Of a DNA stretch of 64,000 bases, positions 54,028-62,649 are shown one piece after another. Positions within the stretch are counted from its first letter, which is position 1, and the number at the start of each line of letters is the position of its first letter. The translations under genes were made by a program, and so were the position numbers. The notes beneath the pieces were generated by a model. The model was not told the origin of the DNA and did not search any database. It saw only the letters and a list, made by a program, of their open reading frames with translations. Source of the stretch: CG2-30-36-16 sp964372115 (GTDB taxonomy: Bacteria > Bacteroidota > Ignavibacteria > Ignavibacteriales > Ignavibacteriaceae); NCBI GenBank assembly GCA_964372115.1, contig CAYJPN010000014.1, positions 1 through 64,000 of the forward strand, written 5' to 3'.

Positions 54028-54507
54028 ATGAATTTATTTAATAAAATAAAAATTACTTTGTCGCTGATTGTAATATTTTTAACAGTTTCATGCTCAAATA
54101 ACAGATATACTCCAGATGAAGATTCGCTCAGTAAAAGTGAATTAAATATTCCAAGAGGCTCACTTTTTATTAGCGGAACAATTATTTCAATTGAAAAAGA
54201 GAAATTATCAAAGGATTTAAACAGTCCATGCAGCAAAGTTCCATGCTGGGCATTAGTAAAAGTTGATTCCATTTTTGGAAGCGGTAAACAGAGTCCATCA
54301 TTGCAATTAAACGATTCCATAAAAGTCCATTTTGCTTTCACATTGTCAAAAACGACAGAGGATTTAATTCCCAATTTAAGTAGAAAACTACCTGGACTAA
54401 AAGAGAATGATAAATTTAAAGGCAATATTAAAGTATTAGCAAGCTATTCGGGAAAAAACAATGTGGACAAGAATAGCTATTCGATTGATTTTTATGAAAC
54501 ATATTAA
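54028..54507 (+). CDS. Small lipoprotein of unknown function
   Basis: 159 aa with a lipobox (IFLTVSCSNN, Cys about 22) and one beta-rich domain that has two close cysteines (SPCSKVPCWAL). The pattern ISGTIISIEKEK and ALVKVDSIFG with later LPGLKENDKFKGNIKVLASY suggests an OB-like barrel, but I do not recognise a family. AGAGAAGAAG precedes the ATG. The following cargo gene starts 25 nt later, so the two may be cotranscribed. Confidence 0.6.
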   Translation: MNLFNKIKITLSLIVIFLTVSCSNNRYTPDEDSLSKSELNIPRGSLFISGTIISIEKEKLSKDLNSPCSKVPCWALVKVDSIFGSGKQSPSLQLNDSIKVHFAFTLSKTTEDLIPNLSRKLPGLKENDKFKGNIKVLASYSGKNNVDKNSYSIDFYETY

Positions 54508-54532
54508 GCCATTAAAAATTATAGAGGAAAAA

Positions 54533-57295
54533 ATGAAAATTAAAGCAAAAAAGTTAGTTGGAATAATTAGTGCTTTTGCAGTTCTAATTGTAGTTAGTTA
54601 CACTTCAAACTTGTTTGAAGTTGATAGCAGTTCAAAATTATCTAAAATTATAAAGGATATGAAATCAACAAAATCATATACCGATATGATAAATTGGCAG
54701 TATGAGAGGTTGAAAGATCCTATCACAAATAAAATACCAGATGATATTAGAAAAAAGGAATTAGCATTTTCCAAAAAACTACCTATAAAAAAAGAAGCGT
54801 ATCAATATAAAAATTATAAAATTAAATCTGCAAATTGGGTTTCAGAAGGTCCAAATAATCAAGGTGGACGCACAAAAGATATTATTCCTGATATTAATAA
54901 TTCCAATATTCTAATTGCGGCAGCAGCAGAAGGTGGTGCATGGCGTTCAACTAATAGTGGAGCAGATTGGACAAGCGTAACTGACCCAACATTTATTCAA
55001 AATGTAACAAGCATAGTACAAGATACAAGAAGTGGGAAAACGAATAATTGGTATTATGGAACTGGCGAATATTACGCCAACATTTGGCCCGATGGTAATG
55101 GACTTGGTGGTTTGTTAGGAAATGGAGTTTATAAATCGACCGATAACGGTCAAACTTGGGCTCCGCTTGTAAACACGCAATCGAATTCACCCGCATATAC
55201 ATTTCATCCTTTTCAAATTGTTTGGAATTTAGATGTAAACGAAAGCAATTTGGAACAAAATGAAATTTGGGCTGCATGTCTTGGAGGAGTTTATGGCTCA
55301 GTTGATGGAGGCGAAACTTGGCAATATTCTATTTCAGGAGTAGGTGGTTTAAGTGAAATATCACATTTTTCAAGCGTTTCAGTTACTACTGGTGGCAGAG
55401 TTTATGCTGCACTTGGCTCAGGTATTAATAGTGGAATATATTATTCTGATAATAAATCGGATTGGACAAATATAACTCCTTCATTTTGGCCAGCTTCGGT
55501 TCAAAGAATTGTTATAACAAATGCACCAAGTAATGATAATATTCTGTACGTTGTTGCCACAACTCCAGGTTTTGGAATTGTAGGTGAAGATGGTGATTAT
55601 TCCAGTCTTTGGCGGTATAATAACGAATTTGGCACCTGGACAGACTTGAGCCAAAAACTTCCAGATTATATTGACCCGGTAGCTGGTTTCCAAACTCAAA
55701 CTGGTTATGATGTTGTTCTTAAAGTAAAACCCAATGACGAAAATTTTGTAATTATTGGTGGAACAAATCTTTATAGAACTACCGATGGATTTGTGACAAA
55801 ACTTAATTCAGATAATTGGATTGGTGGATATGCCACAGTAAACAACGTTGATATGTACAAAAATCATCATCCCGATCAACATGGCTTTTTCTTTTTACCC
55901 TCAAATCCAAAAGTGGTTTTTTCAGCTCATGATGGAGGAATTAGTAAATCAAACGATATTACAGCAAATTTAGTCGCTTGGGAATACTTAAATAATGGAT
56001 ATACTACTACCCAATTCTGGTCAGTAGCTATTGATCACGTAACTGCAAATAATGGATATCTTTCTGGTGGATTGCAAGATAATGGTTCATATCTTGATAT
56101 GACACCAAATACACAATCTGCTTGGAGAATGACAGGTGGTGGTGATGGAATGGTAACAGCAATTGCTGATGGAAGTACGTTTTTATATGTATCAAGCCAG
56201 GAGGGCGATATATATAGAATTGATTTATCAGAAAACGTTGCATTAGTTAAACCTGCCGATGCTGTTAATTTTGCCTTCAAAACACCATATATTTTAGATT
56301 CAAATAACCCCAATGTTATGTTTCTTGCTGCCGGGAATAAAATTTGGAGAAATAGTAATTTGCTAGAAATTCCAAATGGAAATAATGAACCAACCTCTAT
56401 CAATTGGGAAGTATTTAATAGCGCTGTTGATTATCAATTTATTACCGCTTTAGCAACCACAAAGGCAAAAAATAATTTACTTTATATTGGTGATAACGGC
56501 GGACGAATTTACAAAATTACAAATGCTGCGAATATTAATTCACCATTGATAAATATTTCATCAAGTAATTTTCCAAACGCCAGTATTTCCGCAATTGCCA
56601 CAAATCCAAATGATGAAAATTGTATTTTAGTCTCATATTCAAACTATGGCGTAATTAGTATGTTTTACTCAAATAATGGCGGTAGCTCGTGGTCTGCTGT
56701 TAGCGGAAACTTGGAGGAATTTTCAGATGGTTCTGGAAACGGTCCTTCAATTAGAGATGTAAAAATTCTGCCAGTTTCAGATGGATTAGTTTATTTTGCT
56801 GCAACTTCAACCGGGTTATATTCTACTTCAAATTTAAATGGCTCTAATACAATTTGGAATTTAGAAGCACCAATTAAAATTGGAAATACAGTTGTTGAAA
56901 CAATAGACGTTAGACCAATTGATGGAAAAGTTGTTATTGGAACTTTTGGAAAAGGTGCTTTTAGTTCAACTTTTACTACAACTGATGTAAATGAAGATGA
57001 TTTAACTCCTAAAGGTTTCGTGTTGGAACAGAATTATCCAAATCCGTTTAATCCATCGACTATCATCCGTTATCAAATTCCGGTAGTCGATGCTCTGAGC
57101 ACCACCGAAGTCCGCGTATCGTTGAAAGTATTTGACATGCTTGGTAGAGAAGTTGCAACACTCGTTAACGAACAAAAAGCACCCGGTAATTACGAAGTGA
57201 AATTTGATGGAACCAGACTTGCAAGCGGTGCTTATTTCTACACTATTAACGCTGGTGAATTTTCTGGAACTAAGAAGTTGTCGATATTGAAATAG
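54533..57295 (+). CDS. T9SS-sorted BNR/VPS10-like propeller protein
   Basis: 920 aa. A single N-terminal hydrophobic segment (about 8-25, LVGIISAFAVLIVVSYTS) is followed by about 800 residues of Asp-box propeller blades (STNSGADWTSV, STDNGQTWAPL, SVDGGETWQY, YSNNGGSSWSAV), as in sortilin-type and glycosidase-like propellers. The sorting domain (NYPNPFNPSTIIRY) ends GTKKLSILK. ATG 54533 follows AGAGGA by 6 nt; the open frame extends upstream into the lipoprotein gene. In the sorting domain a GC-richer stretch (57084-57120, PVVDALSTTEVRVS) sits where neighbours have repeats. A binding role for surface polymers is inferred only. Confidence 0.84.
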   Translation: MKIKAKKLVGIISAFAVLIVVSYTSNLFEVDSSSKLSKIIKDMKSTKSYTDMINWQYERLKDPITNKIPDDIRKKELAFSKKLPIKKEAYQYKNYKIKSANWVSEGPNNQGGRTKDIIPDINNSNILIAAAAEGGAWRSTNSGADWTSVTDPTFIQNVTSIVQDTRSGKTNNWYYGTGEYYANIWPDGNGLGGLLGNGVYKSTDNGQTWAPLVNTQSNSPAYTFHPFQIVWNLDVNESNLEQNEIWAACLGGVYGSVDGGETWQYSISGVGGLSEISHFSSVSVTTGGRVYAALGSGINSGIYYSDNKSDWTNITPSFWPASVQRIVITNAPSNDNILYVVATTPGFGIVGEDGDYSSLWRYNNEFGTWTDLSQKLPDYIDPVAGFQTQTGYDVVLKVKPNDENFVIIGGTNLYRTTDGFVTKLNSDNWIGGYATVNNVDMYKNHHPDQHGFFFLPSNPKVVFSAHDGGISKSNDITANLVAWEYLNNGYTTTQFWSVAIDHVTANNGYLSGGLQDNGSYLDMTPNTQSAWRMTGGGDGMVTAIADGSTFLYVSSQEGDIYRIDLSENVALVKPADAVNFAFKTPYILDSNNPNVMFLAAGNKIWRNSNLLEIPNGNNEPTSINWEVFNSAVDYQFITALATTKAKNNLLYIGDNGGRIYKITNAANINSPLINISSSNFPNASISAIATNPNDENCILVSYSNYGVISMFYSNNGGSSWSAVSGNLEEFSDGSGNGPSIRDVKILPVSDGLVYFAATSTGLYSTSNLNGSNTIWNLEAPIKIGNTVVETIDVRPIDGKVVIGTFGKGAFSSTFTTTDVNEDDLTPKGFVLEQNYPNPFNPSTIIRYQIPVVDALSTTEVRVSLKVFDMLGREVATLVNEQKAPGNYEVKFDGTRLASGAYFYTINAGEFSGTKKLSILK

Positions 57296-58479
57296 TCAAC
57301 TTTTTTAAGGAAAGTGTGCTAACAGAAGCTGGTAAAAGAAAAATCAAAAATATATCAGAGAAGTAAATGAAAAAAAATGTTTTGCTCTGTATGATTGTTT
57401 TAATGTCCTCATTTGTAACACATGCTACTAATTATGTTGTTGTTAGCAGTGCCGGTGTTGAAGATGTGAATGGGGTTTATTTGGAGACCGGATCTAATGG
57501 TTATAGTCCCATCTACACAAAATCACCCTATACAATAGAACATTTGGCGGGTGAAGTCTGGATTATTGGCAGCCGGAAACCTCCACCCGATAATAATCTT
57601 TATGAGTTTACATATTATTCTCGCGCTACTGGTGCTAACTTACCGCCAACGAGTGGTTGGGAGCTGGAAGATGATGGCATCAATCCCGTCCCGACATTAA
57701 CTATTTGTCTTGATTGGTTGCATCCTTCTTTAACATCAGCTGAGATTGCCTCTTCAACATCCCTAATTATTAATGGAAGCATTAGCAACACAAGTCTTAG
57801 TGATGAATTGGTTAATTACCAATTTTATTATGGAACTGCATTAGATAATTTAAACCAATCAACAGTCATCCAAAATATTAATGTCCCCGCGCAAAGCAGT
57901 GTAAATGTAAATGCAGCTTTAGCCGGATTAACTGTCGAAACTATGTATTACTTCAAACTTGTGGCGGCAACCAATCAAAGTTCAAGCAAAAAGATTTTGC
58001 TGAGTATAACCATCCCAACTGCAAACCTAAAATTACATCTTCGTTCAGATTTAGCGGTAACTTCCACAAGTTCCGCTGTTTCAAATTGGGGAGATGTTTC
58101 GGGTTGCGATAATGACGCGACACAAGCAACTGGCGGAAATCAACCTACATTCATCAGTAATGTGATAAATGGAAATCCTGTACTGCGGTTTAATGGTAGC
58201 ACAACAAAAATGTTTTTACCGACGCCTGAAACTTTGGGAATAGAAGAGAATCCATATGAAATGTTTATAGTTGCAAAATCAAGTTCAAGTGATATTCAGT
58301 TTTTAATTGCGGGGAGCTCAATTGAGTGTTTTGAATATCATTTAAACGGAACTTCCGGGGCAAAATTTATTCCAGTCAATTCAACATATTTTGACGTCGG
58401 CGTTGCTGGTAGTTACACAGATGGGAACGCTCATCTGTTTTCGGCAAGAGCTAGTTAAAGCGGCGGGGCAGTTCGCGTT

Positions 58480-58510
58480 GATGGAATTGATGGAATTGAT
58501 GGAATTGATG
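58480..58510 (+). repeat. 9-nt tandem repeat next to the in-frame stop
   Basis: GATGGAATT is repeated three times plus GATG, encoding DGI repeats in the lectin domain, 22 nt after the premature TAA. It is a slippage-prone microsatellite; a change of whole units keeps the frame. Confidence 0.75.
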
Positions 58511-58827
58511 GTGGGAGTTCGAGCTCAAATATTCTTTCTTCAAGTAGCGGTAATCTATTACTTGGTATTCGGTCAGGTGGAGCCTATCCTTTTAACGGAG
58601 ATATTGCCGAAGTGATAATATATAACACCGTTTTAAGTAATGAAGATAGAAATGCAGTTGAGCAATATTTATCAGACAGATATGTAATAACAAGCGGTGC
58701 TTTGCCGGTTGAACTTACTTCGTTTACAGCTGCTTCGACAAGCTCAGCAACCGCTGTTGTATTAAATTGGACTACTGCTACGGAAGTAAACAATTATGGA
58801 TTTGAAATAGAAAGGCAAACCGTAGCA

Positions 58828-58842
58828 CAGATTAGTAATCTG
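58828..58842 (+). repeat. 15-nt palindrome translated in frame
   Basis: CAGATTA-G-TAATCTG lies at the same position after the conserved E(I/V)ER as the repeat inserts of the three other cargo genes, encoding AQISNLSSK. Confidence 0.6.
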
Positions 58843-59304
58843 AGTAGCAAATGGGAAACCATTGGTTTTGTTGAAGGACACGGAAATTCAAATTCTCAAA
58901 AAGATTATTTATTTATTGATGAATCTGCGCCAAGCGGAACAATTCAATACCGTTTAAAACTAATCGACACAGAAAGAAAGTTTGAATATTCGGAAATAGT
59001 TGAAGTTGAAATAGAGAATCTTCCGACAGAATTTGAATTATTCCAGAATTATCCAAATCCGTTCAATCCCAAAACGGTGATCGGTTATACCATAGGAACA
59101 AGTCATTCACCGGCGAAAGGTTTTGTAATATTAAAAATTTTTGATGTACTGGGTAATGAAGTTGCAACTCTTGTAAACGAAGAAAAAAAGCCGGGAGTTT
59201 ATGAAGTTGAATTTAATGCCTCCCAACTGCCCAGTGGTGTTTATTTTTATCGGCTGCGGGCTGGCGGTTATGATATAACAAAAAAATTAATTTTGATGAA
59301 ATAG

Positions 59305-59588
59305 TGCCAAATGACCTCTTCTATAAATTGAATATCAACTGTTTTGGGAAATATTATATAAGCGCCATTATGCCGAAAGTAATTGTTAAGTCCGATTAGG
59401 AATATATGGACCAAATCTGTGCAGCGAGTTGTGATTGTCGCAAATGAGCGACAGAATATGATTTGGTTTGTCATTATATTTATACATTACTATTAAAAAT
59501 TGATATATTTACTCCAATTACAAGTTTTACTTTTGGCATAATTCTAAAGAGTAATAGTAATGAATAACACCAACTATAGGAGAATACC
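59305..59588. other. Intergenic gap
   Basis: No gene is seen. A TGTCGC-N6-GCGACA dyad lies at 59436-59453. A purine-rich AGGAG precedes the GTG of the next gene. Confidence 0.4.
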
Positions 59589-60953
59589 GTGAAAAGACTA
59601 TTTGTACTGTTTGTTTTTTTTCTTTTGGCATCTGTTGCAGTTTCTGCACAAACAACACCGGTTGTGCGCAATAATGTTCCGGAATTTATAAAACTCGATA
59701 AAACAAAAAACAGTGACGCTTACTTTACTTTTAACCGGATACTCACAACCAGCTATGAGGATAAAATTTCTCAAGATTGGGTAAATAATAACTGGTTAAA
59801 CATGAAGAGATCAATTGATCAATGGGATACAAACGCAGGAACGACTGAAGCAGTGAATATGACGTGGGATACTCTAAATGGAGTGTGGGTAAACACAATG
59901 AAATTTTTTGCCACGTTTGCTCCCAATCCAACCGATTCTACTTTCAGATTTATAAATGTGGATATGTATATATGGGATGGTTCAGCCTGGATTCTTAATT
60001 TTACCACCGTCTACACATATGATGCAAATAATTTTTTAACTGAAATAAATTCTTCGCTAAGCTTAGGCGGTAATATGATCCTATATACCAAGGTTATCTA
60101 CACAAATAACAGCGTGGGTTACCCTTTGACAGAAGTAATGCAGCTTGTAAACTTTACCAACTTCCAATTAGAAAATGAAGAGATGGATACGTACACATAT
60201 CAGCCGGCTAATCCAAAATACCTTACCGATGATGTTAGGTCTGTTTGGGATGGAAGCGCTTGGATAGACACATCAAAAACCCGATACACACGCAACAGCA
60301 AGCTAAATCCTACTTTAGAAATTGAGTCGGATATTTATGGAGGCACCACCGTTTTTGATATAAATAAAATTGAATCTGTCTATCGTGCGGGTGATGAACA
60401 GCTTGCAACTGAATTGCTTTATGGGTGGAATGTAGGAAGTAGTTCGTGGGTTATACAGAGCAGAAGGACTTATACTTACACGACGTTTAACGAATTAGAT
60501 GTGATGTTAATTGAAGACTACTTAAACAGCGCATATGTTCCCTGGCTCCGGTCAACCTATACTTATGATAGTATGGAGAGGGAGATTTTAGAACAGACCG
60601 AGATTTATGTTGCTAAAGGTTTTGAAAATCATTCGCGGAAATTAACATCATATACGCCATCTGCTGTTGGCGATGAGAGTAAAACAGCAAACGGATTTGT
60701 TCTTGAACAAAACTACCCTAACCCGTTTAATCCAAATACAAATATAAACTTTTCAATAGCCAGCGCTCAAAATGTTTCACTGAAAGTTTTTGATGTTCTG
60801 GGGAACGAGATTGCAACTCTGCTGAATGAAGAAAAAGCACCCGGAACGTATAATGTAAGTTTTAATGGAAGCAATTTTTCAAGCGGAGTCTATTTCTACC
60901 GTCTGCAAACCGGCAGTAGTTTTTTAGTTAAAAAAATGATGTTGAATAAATAG
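59589..60953 (+). CDS. T9SS-sorted secreted protein of unknown function
   Basis: 454 aa. The signal peptide ends VAVSAQ. The next 360 residues contain repeats of about 45 residues with YTYD or YTYT and WDGSAWI or YTNNS cores (VDMYIWDGSAWILNFTTVYT, DVRSVWDGSAWIDTSKTRYT), a YD-repeat-like beta structure. The sorting domain (NYPNPFNPNTNINF) ends VKKMMLNK. GTG 59589 follows AGGAGAATACC. This sorting domain has no repeat insert, so it serves as a comparison for its neighbours. Confidence 0.82.
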   Translation: MKRLFVLFVFFLLASVAVSAQTTPVVRNNVPEFIKLDKTKNSDAYFTFNRILTTSYEDKISQDWVNNNWLNMKRSIDQWDTNAGTTEAVNMTWDTLNGVWVNTMKFFATFAPNPTDSTFRFINVDMYIWDGSAWILNFTTVYTYDANNFLTEINSSLSLGGNMILYTKVIYTNNSVGYPLTEVMQLVNFTNFQLENEEMDTYTYQPANPKYLTDDVRSVWDGSAWIDTSKTRYTRNSKLNPTLEIESDIYGGTTVFDINKIESVYRAGDEQLATELLYGWNVGSSSWVIQSRRTYTYTTFNELDVMLIEDYLNSAYVPWLRSTYTYDSMEREILEQTEIYVAKGFENHSRKLTSYTPSAVGDESKTANGFVLEQNYPNPFNPNTNINFSIASAQNVSLKVFDVLGNEIATLLNEEKAPGTYNVSFNGSNFSSGVYFYRLQTGSSFLVKKMMLNK

Positions 60954-60972
60954 TCTCAAATAATCCCTATCA

Positions 60973-60997
60973 CCCCTCTCCTTCTTAAGGAGAGGGG
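60973..60997. repeat. CCCCTCTCC-type palindrome between convergent genes
   Basis: CCCCTCTCCTT-CTT-AAGGAGAGGGG is an 11-bp perfect stem, followed by CAGGGGTGAGGTC that runs into the stop codon of the next minus-strand gene. It may act as a terminator. The same element in shorter form is translated at 48205-48227. Confidence 0.75.
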
Positions 60998-61008
60998 CAG
61001 GGGTGAGG

Positions 61009-62532
61009 TCATTCAATCCTTTCAAACCTGTAAGGCATATAATCTACAAAATCATCAACATAAAGATTAAACGCTTTTACTTTTCCGTTTTCTATCTCAA
61101 ACGGAAATACTTTTATTCCGTATGACGGATCAGCATAAGTGCAGAGGAACCTGTTATTACCAATGTATTCAAGTCTGCCGCTCTGCCTTGAGTGATGCTG
61201 TAGTTTTAGTTCTACGAAATTTTCTTTCGGCGTAAGTAGTGCATAACCGTAAACTTCATTTTCATATTTCCCTGCTAACCCGGCAAAATCGAACTCCGGT
61301 TTTATGTTCATATTTGCTGAATCCTTTAATGCTGCAATCGCTGCATCATGATCTGCTTTTTGTCCGGACACTCTTTTGTACATATAACTATCGTAATCCC
61401 GATATGGCAGCCCGAGATAAGCGTCAATAATTTCCCACTTCATCGATTGGAAAAACGCATTTTGATCTGTATTTGTTAGCACCACAATACCCAATTGCTC
61501 TTCCGGAATAAGAGTAACAGAAGTTACAAAACCGTTAACCCCGCCAGTGTGCGATACAATTTCACAACCTTCATAATCTTCAAGGCTCCATCCCATACCA
61601 TATAACGTAAAATGAGTTTTATTAAACGGATGACGGTTTCTTCTTACAATTGTTTGCGGCTGACGGGTGCGGTTTATTACCGAATAAGGTATAATATTTT
61701 CACCGTTATATCTTCCGCTGTCCAACTGGGCAATTATCCAGCCTTGCATATCATTAACTGATGATGCTATACTGCCGCACGGCGCAAGGTTGTCGATACT
61801 TTGGAATTTAATTGGAGCCATATTATCATTTACAAATGTATGTGGTATCGCAATGTTATCGGCAACAGCATAATCTGTAGAAAGAGCGGTGCTTCTTTTC
61901 ATATCTAACGGAATAAATATTTTTTCTTTGATAAATTCGTCCCAGCTTTTACCTGATATTTTTTCAATAATTTTTCCAGCAATAGCATAACCGGCGTTTG
62001 TATATCCGTACTTTGTGCGGAATTCAAAGACAGGCGTTATCTCACCGAATTTTTCAATAACTTCATCTGATGTTAAATCCGAGGTCCAATACATAAAGTC
62101 ACCTTGAAAAGTCTGCAACCCCATTCGATGAGATACAATATCAAAAAGATTTATGTGTCCGGTAACCCAGGGGTCTTTCATCTTAAAACCATCGAGATAT
62201 TTTACAACTTTATCATCTAACTTGCACTTCCCCTCGTTTTCTAGTAATGCAAGGGCGGTGCTCGTAAAAGCTTTTGTGTTAGACCCGATAAGGAATAATG
62301 TGTTCGTGTCAACTTTATCGTCTTTGCCCTTTTCTTTAACCCCGTAACCTTTAGCGGTAACAATATTCCCATCTTTAACAATTAAAACAGCAGCGCCCGG
62401 AATCTGCCAGCGTTCGAGAGCTCTATTTATATAACTGTCAACAGAATCGGTTACAAACACCGGCTGCTTCTGCGCAATTATCGTTGCGAAAGGAATAACA
62501 ATAAAAAGCAAAAAAATATAAAACTTTTTCAT
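61009..62532 (-). CDS. Serine hydrolase, beta-lactamase class C / penicillin-binding-protein-like
   Basis: 507 aa, exported (signal LLFIVIPFATIIAQ). The catalytic SxxK is in LIGSNTKAFTSTAL (Ser about 92), the YxN in YGYTNAGYAIAG (about 178) and the third motif is HTGG (about 337), the HxG form of class C-like esterases and PBPs. The last 110 residues form a DUF3471-like beta domain. Likely a periplasmic D-amino-acid peptidase or esterase rather than a resistance enzyme. ATG 62532 has AAGGAACAGAAA upstream. It is convergent with the preceding cargo gene. Confidence 0.9.
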   Translation of the reverse strand: MKKFYIFLLFIVIPFATIIAQKQPVFVTDSVDSYINRALERWQIPGAAVLIVKDGNIVTAKGYGVKEKGKDDKVDTNTLFLIGSNTKAFTSTALALLENEGKCKLDDKVVKYLDGFKMKDPWVTGHINLFDIVSHRMGLQTFQGDFMYWTSDLTSDEVIEKFGEITPVFEFRTKYGYTNAGYAIAGKIIEKISGKSWDEFIKEKIFIPLDMKRSTALSTDYAVADNIAIPHTFVNDNMAPIKFQSIDNLAPCGSIASSVNDMQGWIIAQLDSGRYNGENIIPYSVINRTRQPQTIVRRNRHPFNKTHFTLYGMGWSLEDYEGCEIVSHTGGVNGFVTSVTLIPEEQLGIVVLTNTDQNAFFQSMKWEIIDAYLGLPYRDYDSYMYKRVSGQKADHDAAIAALKDSANMNIKPEFDFAGLAGKYENEVYGYALLTPKENFVELKLQHHSRQSGRLEYIGNNRFLCTYADPSYGIKVFPFEIENGKVKAFNLYVDDFVDYMPYRFERIE

Positions 62533-62649
62533 TTTCTGTTCCTTGATGAAATGATGCGCAAAACTAACAAAATATTATTAAAAGTTTAAACACAGGATTG
62601 AAAAAAGAAATTGCGCTCTAACGTTAGATCGATTTGCGAAAATAGGATT

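Larger units (their letters stand above)
57367..59304 (+). pseudogene. T9SS-sorted LamG-like protein interrupted by one in-frame TAA
   Basis: A 645-codon frame starts at ATG 57367 with a signal peptide and runs through an FN3-like region and a concanavalin/LamG-type lectin domain (NLKLHLRSDLAVTSTSSAVS, NWGDVSG, NPVLRFNGSTTKMF). At 58456-58458, codon 364, there is a TAA; the same frame continues without any shift (SGGAVRVDGIDG, GDIAEVIIYNTVLSNEDRN) to complete the lectin domain, an FN3-like domain and the sorting domain ending ITKKLILMK. Either a recent nonsense mutation, readthrough or a sequencing error. The upper 363 codons alone lack the sorting signal, so they would stay in the periplasm. 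Confidence 0.8.

Noticed and set aside
57367..58458. A complete, separate 363-aa protein
   Set aside because: The same frame continues past the stop and completes the lectin domain, so it is part of one gene.
61009..62532. Antibiotic resistance beta-lactamase
   Set aside because: The HxG motif and DUF3471-like tail fit the wider serine hydrolase family; no evidence for beta-lactam activity.
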